Part shown: positions 19,805 through 31,800 of the stretch, piece after piece
Numbering within the stretch: position 1 is the stretch's first letter
How the letters are laid out: every line of letters begins with the position of its first letter
DNA from: Branchipolynoe longqiensis
Lineage: Eukaryota; Annelida; Polychaeta; Phyllodocida; Polynoidae
Assembly: GCA_030323885.1 (NCBI GenBank)
Contig: CM059188.1
Span: 109,294,644 to 109,358,643, forward strand
Length of the DNA stretch: 64,000 nt
Direction of reading: 5' to 3'
Program-made: the position numbers and the translations under genes
Notes under the pieces: generated by a model
What the model was told of the DNA's origin: nothing
Database searches by the model: none
What the model saw: the letters and a program-made list of their open reading frames with translations, nothing else

Positions 19805-22800
19805 GTATTTACCAGGTCCTTTTTAAATGATTGTTCGCTTGGATATATTATTTTAATTTATACATTTGTGTGTCTGTCTGTATGTCTGTGTGTCGACCTC
19901 ATGTGAACAACTAGTTTGAAGAAATATGATGTACTTCTGGTTAGAAAGATTTGTTTGTTTGTTTTTCGTCCTAGAAACATCTAAGGTCATATCAGGTCGG
20001 GTACCGACTTGTGACAGTGTGCACTCATGGCTACTTTATAGTGCTGCCCCACTGGAAGACCAGGCCGCCAGCACCATGGCCTGATATCCCACTCAGTCAC
20101 ATTATCCTGACACTGAGCCAACCTGTCCTTGTTCTATCCTAATACTGCCGAGCGCCAGGCTAGGAAGTGACAAGTATCAATTTTTAAGTCATTGGTTAAG
20201 TCATTGGTTCGAACCCACAACCCCACGATCTACCAACACGGGAGACGGACGCTCTAACTCATTCGGCCATCCCGTCTGGTAAAGAAGTCGTACTAACTTT
20301 TAAGTACATAATTCTATCGATGCATCTTGTGATTGTACATTGCCAATATGTTAATATGATGGTGTTTTTTTTAATTCATGAGATGCAAATTTGAAGGAAC
20401 CGTCAGAAGAAGAAAATGTTGAGGATCAAGAGTATAAATTCCCATCATCGATAGAGGAGTTCAAGTATGCATTCAATGAGAGTAAGTATATGTTTTAATG
20501 TATTGCTTGTAAATTTCTTTTTCATATGACGAGTAGTCCGGTATATTATGTTGTTTTTTGGGGTGGGGAGTGTCACTATAACTATATGTAAGAAGAACCC
20601 ACAATATTCTAGGGAAAAGGCATAATATTTCAGAAAATATGGTATACTATTTAGATATATGCGACATGGACTATTAATATTTCCATGGTTCCAATCTTTC
20701 AGGATGTAATGTGCTGATTTGTTTTGTGTTTTGTTTTAATTCACTGAATGTCCATTTTTCACCACAGAAGGAGAACTGCGACACATCGAGTCAGATGAGA
20801 GATTTGTATTTGCTGTGAGCGACAAAGATGGGTACAACCAGAAGCGATATGAGGCATTTGGAGAGGTAACTAACGTTTCGAAGTCTATATCTCATGCAAT
20901 TTCTTTCAAAGGGCTCATGCTGCCCTTCTGAGCCATTGTCTTCTGGCTCCTTTTAAAAAATATATACCTTCTTTTTTTGTATTATTATTCTTCGGGCAGT
21001 CCAATATATCTATTTTTGTTTAGATTTGTTCAGCATATTCCTCCTCCTAGAAGTAGCAAATTGACGATTTATAACTAAGCTTGGCCCCACCTGACTCCTT
21101 AAAGTTGTCTAGTCACTAGTTTTTAGTTTCTATCATTTTCTGAGATAAATATATTAGATTGATCGTTAAAATTTATCGTACACAAGCTTGAAGTAACTTT
21201 CATTTAAAATTGTTAACTTTAGAGATATTTGAATTGTAAACATGCTAAATTAATTTCAGCATGCTTGCCAAATCCCTAATGTCATAGGCTTCAACAGTAA
21301 CACTAACAGGTTCAATTAAATATACTTTGTATGACCTTTTATATAGCAACAAATACTTAAATACGCCAGTATCTAAGTTGGATATGTAGGTTCAAATCTA
21401 GATGAGTGTTTTCATTTAGAAAATCCGATGCTTTTATGCACTATTTCTTTTTCTTGAAGATTTATACTGGCTATTATGGATAAGTCTGAATAGACTTGTT
21501 TTCACCATTAGACAGTTTGTCGATAGAAAGCCCGAGCCTACAGTTTTACCGACCCAAGGGATTTTTAACCTCCCACACCACATAGACATGATATGAGAGC
21601 AACTGGCCTTTGATGAGGCTGTAAGTTATACACAGCGGTGGAAATCCAAATTGGCAGAGGTGATGGCACAGGGAATCGAAGCACCGACCTTCAGATTAGG
21701 AGTCTGACCCAGAAAAAAGTCAGACACTCTCACCACTTCACCACAGATAACACCAGAAATGCAGCTTTAACACTTGGCAAAATACTCTAGACATTTTCCA
21801 GGAGCAATTGGGATTAACCTCTGAGAAACAAAATGTTTTTAGAAAGTAGTTACTACCCTGATCTCTGGTATTCTTGGATGTATGAATCCCAAACAGGTAT
21901 TCATGTCCAGCCCCCCCCCCTAAAAAAAATATAAAAGAATTTGAACCATGGTGTTGGGAAAGAACAGAATGAGACATAAATGTACCAAATTTCATAGTAA
22001 ATTACTTAAATAACGATGAGCAGAGAACGGTGTAACTCTAAAAGTTAAAGTTGCATAGTCCGATGGCTTTCGAACTTTTGTTTCATTATTGAGATAAATG
22101 TATCAGGTTGACCATTATAATCTAATATGCATTATTCTGGAGTCACTTTGATTAAAAATCGCCTAATTTTGGAGCAATTTGAGCTGAAAGAACCCAACAT
22201 AATTTCGGCAAGCTTGCCAAAAGTCCAGTTGTTGTGGTCCAGATTCACATCTCGGGATGGTCACGTGATGAGGAATGACCTCCTAATCTGTAGGTCTGAC
22301 TAAAGCCATATACGGTACAGACTAATGAGGTCACAAGATTGACCTAATTGGTCATTGCCCTCTCTGCCTAGTGGCTGTCTCAAAGTAGGTGTCCAAAGGG
22401 ATCGGGTAATAAATTCGCTGATTATTCTGTATATGCTGTACCAAAGCATTAGTTAATGCAGCAGTACCTAAGTTGGATATATATAGAATCAAATATAAGT
22501 AATTGTTTTGGTTTTTAAACAAATGTTTCACCCGGACCATGGAACCTTAAATATGAAATGTATAAGAAAACAACTGGGGTCTCTGGGTGAGCGATACTAA
22601 GTCATCTACTATTTCTCCAGTGCATCAATGAGTTTTCTTCAAATGGAGATATTCTCTGCTAATAAACAAACTTGTTTCTTTTAAAGGAGCAAATTAGCAG
22701 CAACGCTAAGAAATCTTAAATATAACGGACGTGTCGTTTAAAAAAAAGAAGGATGAATCGTATTAAAACTTATTTCAGGTAGAAAAGGAATTTAATTTAT

Positions 22801-25800
22801 GGTTTATGCTACAAATAAGTCAAAATGTAGAAAATAAATGTTCCGTCTCTGCCACTGTAGAAGGCTCCTTCGTGTATGCTGGGTTTTCTTTTTTTTTACA
22901 GCTCATAACTAAGTATGTCTTCGAACTTCTAGAGAAAGAGACTGAATTGCTGAAGGTTTATGTACCGGTAAGTTTCCTCTTCTGTTCGTCTTCAATAAAT
23001 AACGAATTCTACATACCTACTTTTATTGTATGAGAAAATAATTCTATTACTTACTTTTATTGTTAGGTCATATCAGGACGAGTACCGACTTGTGACAGTG
23101 TGCACTCATGGCGACTTTATAGTGCTGCCACAGTGGGAGACCAGGCTGTTGGCACCATGACCCGATATCCCACTTAGTCACATTAGCCTGATACTGAGCT
23201 AACCAGTCCTTACCCTATCCTATTAATGCCAAGTGTCTGGCTAGGAAGCAACAAGTATCAATTTTGTAAGTCATTGGTTTGACTCGACCGGTAATTTAAC
23301 TCTCGACCTTCCGCATAGGAGGCCTACAGTCTACTGAATCGCCCACCGCGTCCGGTCCTATAATTCTATTATGAAAAATATATTTAGATGATGCTATCAC
23401 AACAGAAATAAGCACTCTCAGAAAAGGTTATGAGCGAGATTAATGTTGTTTTGTTTGTGCCAATTACAAATTTTACATTTTTCCACTCATCTACAAATTG
23501 CATCATATTTAAAATATTGCTAACTCACATTCTATTCCACCTGCCATAATCTACCTCCCATTCCATCGATGCATTTTGTCCCATTCAAAATCTAACTCAC
23601 ATTCTATTGTAGCTGAACTGTTTGTTATTTAATATCTCGTATATCATTCCTTATTCGTATATATGCAAGGTCCGTACGGTGCCTGGAAAGTCTTGAAAAG
23701 TCTTCAAATTCATTTGTCCTATTTCAAGGCCTTGAAAAGCCTTACATTTAACCTATTTTGGGTGATTAGTCTTGGAAAACCTTGAATTTAATTAAACTGT
23801 CTCCACTGATCTAAATTAGTCCGAAATTGCCATTCGGAATGGTGATTTCAGACTAAATCCAAATGAAAATAGTCTTGAATTCCTATCAAAAACAGCCTTG
23901 AAATAGCCTTGAATTCCATATCTTCACATGTGTACAGACCCTGTATATATCATATTCACTCACTCACCACAGATGGCTGGAGACAGCAAAACACCATTTC
24001 TGGTGTTAATAATATTAACAATAAACTACATATAATTAGTATTGCGCTTGGATGAAAGATTTCCACAATCATGTGGATCTCCACAAATTTTGATAATCGT
24101 GTTCTAATATGACCCTTCTTGTCGCCCATGCTCTCAAATCCTTTTTTTTCCCCCTCTGCACAATAACTTTCACCCCGGAACTTTCATGGCGAATTTTCAT
24201 TACTATGATAAGGATATTATAATTGAAGTAACATTCTGTTTTCAGTGTTCTCGATTATTTACAGGTAGCTCGCCATAGATTTTCGCTTTTTTATGCCCGG
24301 GACTACCTAGATAAAAGATTCACCCCGTACTTGCAGCTGGGGTGAAAAACAACCCATTAGAAAAAGTGGTGAAAGTCTGGGTAAATGAAATTGGCACATA
24401 AATTCTTAATTTAAGAAGCAAAATATATTCTTCATATACATCTTTATATTTACCCGCTACTTTTGAGTTGAGAAATGTAATAAAACATGTAGTTTAATGG
24501 ACTTTAAAAGTGAAATTGACAGCATTCTATGGCTGCTATCTTGTCTGTTTGCATTCTCTCCCATTTCACCACTGTGTGTCGATATAAATTATAAGTAGCC
24601 ATTTGATACTGGAATCAGATATTCCACTTCCTCTTCCATACTAAAGCCATTGCTCACGGACACAGCTGACTCAGAGGCATGAGTGGGTTAATCAAGGCTT
24701 TTATTCGGGTGCTGCCCACCAGGCGGCATGTACATTGACTGTGTATCATCGGGCAAGAAACGAACAAGCGAAGGCCCCGATATATTAGGGGAATGAGATG
24801 TGATGAGGGCATATGAGTCATGTGACCGATTTAACAAACGAGTAATGAATTACCTTAAAGTACAATAGCAATAGTTAATGATAAACATATGAGATAACAG
24901 TAGAGGGTAAATTATCAGTAATGTGACATTTAATTAGGCGTGATCTGTCAACTGTGTGGGTGTCAGTTGCTGATTAGCTGGTATTCTTTATTTTTTATTT
25001 TTTACTTTAAATGCTTGATTGTTTTTCGGTTTTGTTGATTGTTGTGGGCACAATCATCTGCAGGTGTGGGTGGGTGGGTAAAGTTGGAGGTGGGAAGTGG
25101 TCAGTGCGGGAATTTGAAGAGGACTGATGACCAGCTTCGGTGGCTCCGGGAGACGCCAGGATAGTGATGCGCCGTGATGGCTGGCAGGAGTTTTTATTGG
25201 CCGGAGGGGGGGGGGGGGCTCCCCCTCCCCCCTGCCGGTGGGGGTGGGGTGGGGCGCGAGACCCTGTTGCGCATCGCTCCCCCCCAACCACGGTAGTGGC
25301 AGGGGGGTGGGCTTTGGCCTTGAGCCCGTTGTTTCCAGCAATGACACCGAATGAGCGAACTCGCTCATTCAAGACAATTTTCATCCATATTTAGACTACG
25401 TTGTCAATCACCCCTTGCGTAGGGGTAAATCTTTTATCTAGGTACTACCATACTTTTATCCTAGATTGTTACTCTTGATCTTGCAGGTTGACACTGAGGA
25501 GGGTGAGCCTAGAAGTTTTATATACATGACCAAAGACGCCCTAACTAATCCAGACAAGCTTCTCCTTTTGATTCACGGTAGCGGAGTCGTGAAGGCAGGG
25601 CAATGGGCCAGAAGGTAAATACAATTATGCTTCTTTTTTGGTAATTTAAAAGTTTGTATTATTGTATTAAGCCAGCAAAATTTGAATTTTGTTCAATTGG
25701 TTTTCCTCCTTCCACTTCTCATTATTTGTATACATCTGGTTTATACAATTACATGATTCCCCCCTCCTTTCTTTTTTCTGAATGTTACCTATTAAAACAA

Positions 25801-28800
25801 ATATATTATATAATATCCAGAGCTTAATCTAGGATAGCATGTAGCAATTTATGCTATATATTAGAACACGATTATCCAAATCGACAGATCCACCTCATTG
25901 CGGAGATCTTTCATCCATGCACAGAACTAATTATATATAATTTATTATTAATATTATTAACACCAGAAATGGTGTTTTGCTCTGTATTTATTTAAATATT
26001 AATGTAGGTAATGTCCTGCGCGATATACTTTAGTGCACTTAGGTGATAACAATTAATGGTCAGGTGTGCCGAGTGTTAGTACCTGGCTAAGGTGTGATTG
26101 TTATGTTCTAGTGCAATACTTCTCATTGGTCTCCTTCATATATTCATATCTTATTGTATGTATTCAACAATTTTAAGCTTACACATGAGTTTTTAAAGTA
26201 TTTCAATTTGTATTATTCAATTCTTTGGTGATGCCATAAAATGCGGTTTATCAATTTGGGAGACAAATTTGAATTGATATCTGAAAGAGAATGCTTTGGG
26301 GGGGGGGGGGGGGGGGGGCATCAGAATGGGGGTGGGGGGGGGGGGCGCAATAACAGGATTTTGTTGAAACTAATATATATAAATATCACAGTTAAAGGTG
26401 ATTATATGGCGTATTCTTTGGATAATCATCTTTTCTATTTTCCGGTCACTTTTGACTGGTTGATTGTTTGAATTTTACGCCCTGGCAACATCTAAGGTCA
26501 TATTAGGACGTGTACCGGCTTGTGACAGTGCGCACTCCTGGGGACTTTAGTGCTGCCCCACTGAGAAATCAGGCTGCCGGTACCATGACCCGATATCCCA
26601 CTCAGTCACATTATCCTAACACTGAGCTACCCAACCCTTGCCCTATCATATTAATGCCGAGAGCCAAGCTAGGAAGTGACGAGTATCAATTTTGTAAGTC
26701 ATTGGTTTGACTCGACCGGGAATCGAACTGTCCATCTCCCGCACGCGAGGCCTGCGCTCTTGTGATTCGGCCAACACTTCCGGTATATCACTTTTAAAGA
26801 TACATAGATCTTTACAGTGTTGTTTTTTTAACATTGTTATTATTAATTTTATTATTCTTTATAACCTATTCTATCTGACTGCTTTCAGGTTGATAATCAA
26901 CGACTGCTTGGACAGCGGAAGCCAGCTGCCATTCATTAAGCGCGCAGTGAATGATGGGTATGGTGTCATTGTCTTAAACACAAACCTCAACGAAGCCGAG
27001 CGCAAGGATTCACATATCATGGAGCCTATCCGAGTGAGTTTCTCCCAAGTGAGGTTTTGACTTTATAAAATGTGATCTGAGTTATGACCGGGCGCGGTGG
27101 CCGAATCGGTAGAGTCGGGCCTTGCGTGCGGAAGGTCGGGAGTTTGGCTCCCCGGTCGAGTCAAATTATCAAATTGGGACTTGTCGCTTCCTAGCCTGGT
27201 GCTTGGTATTAATAGGATAGGGTGAGGACTGGTTAGCTCAGTATCAGGATAATGTGACTGAGTGGCATATTGGGTCATGGTCCCAGTGGCCTGATTTCCC
27301 AGTGGGACAGCACTATAAAGTCGCCATAAGTGTGCACTGTCGCAAGTCAGTAACCGTCCTGATATGACCTTAGATGTTGCCAGGACATCAAACTTCAACA
27401 ACCAACCAACCAATAAGTTGTGAACTAATCAAATTTGCCAGCTAACAAAATTGGAAGCATCTAGTTCACAGAATGTGAAGTGGATTATCAAATAAGGCTA
27501 CTAATTCAGAAATGTTAAGGAACTTGTGACCCGATGTTTGCAGTTCACACAAATGCGGAGTAGGATAGGTACTGAGGCTCCCAATTCACAAAATAAATAT
27601 AATGTAACCAGTGGAGGTTTGGTTCGAATTCACATAAATAGAACATGGTTATCAGTACCTATCACTCTATTTAATACCCACAAAACCATGTGCTGCGGGG
27701 AGGATCGTGGTTTGGAGGGGGTGGGGGGTGGTGGGGGGTTATGGGCTTAGGGTTTGTCAGGCCCGATCGGTGGAGTACCGTAGCGGGTAACCCGGCCCCT
27801 CCTCCCCCCCCCTCCTCGCTCCCTGCAAATCAACCACAATTCAAAATTATGTGCCACCCTATATGCATCCAAATTTCAACACCGGACGCGGTGGCCGAAT
27901 CAGAAGAGCGCAGGCTCCCTATGCAGAAGGTCGGGAGTACGATTCCCGGTAGAGTCAAACCAATGACTTACAACATTTATACTTGTGACCACCTAGCCTG
28001 GTGCTCGGCATTACTGGGATAGGGCAGGGACTGGTTAGCTCAGTGTCAGGATAACGTGACTGAGTGGGAAATCGGGTCATGATGCTGATGGTCTGGTCTC
28101 CCAATGGAGCAACACTATAAAGTCACCATGAGTGCCCACTGTCACAAGTCAGTACCTGTCCTGGTATGACCTTCAATGTTACCAGGACATAACCCCAACA
28201 AACAATCAAACAAATCCAAATTTCAAGATAATGAGTGGGTGTGGGTGGGTGTGGGTGTGGGTGGGTGGGTGTGTGTGTGTGTGTGTGTGAGAGTGAGTTT
28301 TTGTGTTTTTTTGAAGATTTATACTACCTATCATTGAATAAGTCTGAATAGTCTTGTTTTCACCAGTAGACAGTGGGTTGATAGAAAGAAAACCAGAGCC
28401 AACGCAAGGGATTTCTAACCTCCCACACCACACTGACATGGTATGAGAGCAACTGACCTTTGATGGCACTGTATGTTATACACAGCGGTGAAAATCCAAA
28501 TTGGCAGAGGTGATGGCATGAGGAATATGCGTGCTTGCATGCATATGTGTGTGTGCGTGTGTGTGTTTTGGTGGAGTATTTTCATTTAAAAGAAGAAATG
28601 CTAATTTGTGATATGGATCTATTGCAGCTGAACGCCTCGCCCAAGGAGCACTCTGAGTATGTGTGGCAGGAGTTTATGGGTAAAGCGGCCGCCCAGCACA
28701 TCGCCATTATAGCTCACAGTTACGGTGGCATCGTCACAACGGACCTGGTAAGGGCAACTCAGCCACTGTCAAACTGTGCTTTACTGTCACAGTGTCAGAC

Positions 28801-31800
28801 ACTCAGCCACTGTCAAACTGTGCCCTACTGTCATAGTGTCAGACACTCAGCCACTATCAAACTGTGCTTTACTGTCACAGTGTCAGACACTCAGCCACTG
28901 TCAAACTGTGCTTTACTGTCACATTGTCAGACACTCAGCCACTGTCAACCTGTGCTTTACTGTCACAGTGTCAGACACTCAACCACTGTCAACCTGTGCT
29001 TTAATGTCACAGTGTCAGACACTCAGCCACTGTCAAACTGTGCTTTACTGTCTCAGTGTCGCACACTCAGCCACTGTCAAACTGTGCTTTACTGTCACAG
29101 TCTCAGACACTCAGCCACTGTCAAACTGTGCTTTACTGTCACAGTGTCAGACACTCAGCTACTTTTAAACTGTGTTTTACTCTCATAGTGTCAGACACTC
29201 AGCTACTGTTAAACTGTGTTTTACTGTCACAGTGTCAGACACTCAGCCACTGTCAAACTGTGCCCTACTGTCATAGTGTCAGACACTCAGCCACTGTCAA
29301 CCTGTGCTTTAATGTCACAGTGTCAGACACTCAGCCACTGTCAAACTGTGCTTTACTGTCTCAGTGTCGGACACTCAGCCACTGTCAAACTGTGCTTTAC
29401 TGTCACAGTCTCAGACACTCAGCCACTGTCAAACTGTGCTTTACTGTCACAGTGTCAGACACTCAGCTACTGTTAAACTGTGTTTTACTGTCATAGTGTC
29501 AGACACTCAGCTACTGTTAAACTGTGTTTTACTGTCACAGTGTCAGACACTCAGCCACTGTCAAACTGTGCCCTACTGTCATAGTGTCAGACACTCAGCC
29601 ACTGTCAAACTGTGCTTTACTGTCACAGTGTCAGACACTCAGCCACTGTCAACCTGTGCTTTACTGTTACAGTGTCAGACACTCAGCCACTGTCAAACTG
29701 TGCTTTACTGTCACAGTGTCGGACACTCAGCCAGTGTCAAACTTTGCTTTACTGTCATAGTGTCAGACACTCAGCTACTGTTAAACTGTGTTTTACTGTC
29801 ACAGTGTCAGACACTCAGCCACTGTCAAACTGTGCCTTACTGTCACAGTGTCAGCCACTCAGCCACTGTCAAACTGTGCTGTGGTGTCACAGTGACACTT
29901 TACTGTCACAGGGGAGCGGTACGTAGCTCAGGCGGTAGCATGTCCACCTGTGAAGCTGTCGGTCATCCGATCGATCCTTCTCAGTGGACCCATTTGCAGT
30001 TTGTGCTATTTTCCGTTCCAACCAGTGGTCCACAACTGGTTCATCAAAGGCTGTGGTATGTACTGTCTGTGGGAAAGTGCATATAAAAGACCCCTTGCTG
30101 CTTATCAGAAAGAGTAGCCTATGTGGAGGCAGCGGCTTTCCTCCAATGAAATATGTTAGAATGACCATATGTTTGACGTCCAATAGCTGATGATATGAAA
30201 AATCAATATGCTCTAGAAGTGTCGTTAAATGAAACAAGCTTTACTTTACTGTCATAGGGCACCAGTATCTAACTTAGATATCTAGAATCCAATCTAGATC
30301 ATTGTTTTGGTTTTGAAAATTTGATGTTTTCATCAGACTATACAGCTTTAATCCAATTTAAATACATCAATATAGTACCCACAAGTACTGACTGATTATT
30401 TTTCATTTTTATCTTATCATATCTTAGAGTAATGTTATTTCTTCAGCATGTCATATGGCCGGAAGACCAATACTGTGGTGCTGAAACAAACGTTAATTCC
30501 CTAAATAAACAATTTGTTATAAAGTGTTGTTTTTTTAACTTCAAAACTTGTGTAGGCGATGCAGTTTGAGAGCGACTTCGAAAGGCGGGTGTTCGCCATC
30601 GCCTTCACCGACTCCGTGCATAGTCTCCAGCACCAGAACTGCAGCGAGTCAACCATGCTCATGTTTGAAAAGGTAAACATTTTCTTTCTTTTCTTGAAGA
30701 TTGTTACTGCCTATCATGGATAATTTCATTCATTCATCCACACCAGTACTTTTTCATCTAACTCACAGCCACTGACATTCTTTATTCACTACTCAATACC
30801 CTATTACTACCTGTTTTAGGTGAATAATGAGTTTGCAGTGTATCACAAGAGTTATGCAAAGTACCACTGCTTGTTGACTTGTATTAAAACAAACTATACA
30901 TAATTGCGATAATTAATGGCTGGAGGACCTGTGTTTGGGTTCTTTTAAAAAAATCTGTTCTGAAGAATTCATATCAGTGTTCGAAATAAGAGCTTGTCCG
31001 CTTGTCTGGGACAAGTGAACATTCAGACGGACAAGTGGAAATCACTTCAGACTTGTCCGGTGGACAAGTGAACAATTTTGCTTATTTCTATCACGGGTAT
31101 ATATATAATATGTACATAAGGACTATATATGGACAAGTGAGAATTCAGACAGACAAGTGAAAATGATACCAGACTTGTCCGCTGAAGAAGTGAAAAATTG
31201 TGCTTATTTCTATTGCTGTATATACTTACCCCATCACCCAAAAATCTCTTTGGTGTGTTTTTTCTTGTGTATACTATAATTGTAGCAAGCACTTTTCCAA
31301 CCCATTCCAGATTGCTCAGAACTGGGTAACGAGTGAGGAACCACTGGACACTCCGATCCCCAACTTCCGGAAAGACTGCCCGATGGTATCTGCGGGTAGG
31401 TAGCATCTTCTTTAGACCAGTCGGGATGGCCGAATGAGTTGAGCGTCTGTCTCCCATCAAACCAATTACTTAAAAATTGATACTTGCCGCTTCCTAGCCA
31501 GATGCTCTGCATTATTAGGATAGGGCAAGGACTGGTTGGCTCAGTGTTAGGATAATGTGAATGAGTGGGATATCAGGTCATGGTGCTGGCAGCCTGTTGC
31601 CCCACTGGGAGACCAGGCTGCCAGCACCATGACCTGATATCCCACTCAGTCACATGATCCTAACACTGAGCCAACCACTTAAGACTTAAAGGGGTCCTAG
31701 TTGTTGTTGTTGGTTTGTTGTTGGAGTTCTAAGTCCTGGCAACATCTAAGGTCATATCAGGACAGGCACCAACTTGTGACAGTGCACACTCATGACGACT

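Larger units (their letters stand above)
23983..25985. repeat. Inverted repeat pair flanking FAM172A exon 5
   Basis: Arms 23983-24112 and 25857-25985 are inverted copies at about 80-85 percent identity by eye, sharing CAAAACACCATTTCTGGTGT and GATAATCGTGTTCTAAT. They lie in introns 4 and 5 and enclose exon 5 (25487-25614). Confidence 0.8.

Noticed and set aside
28759..29911. CRISPR-like array
   Set aside because: Repeats are contiguous without unique spacers, and the context is a eukaryotic intron.
28535..30086. Long overlapping ORFs of 78-240 codons with [21 protein letters not shown] repeats
   Set aside because: They are readings of a 44-bp intronic minisatellite; each frame gives similar repeats because the unit has no stops.
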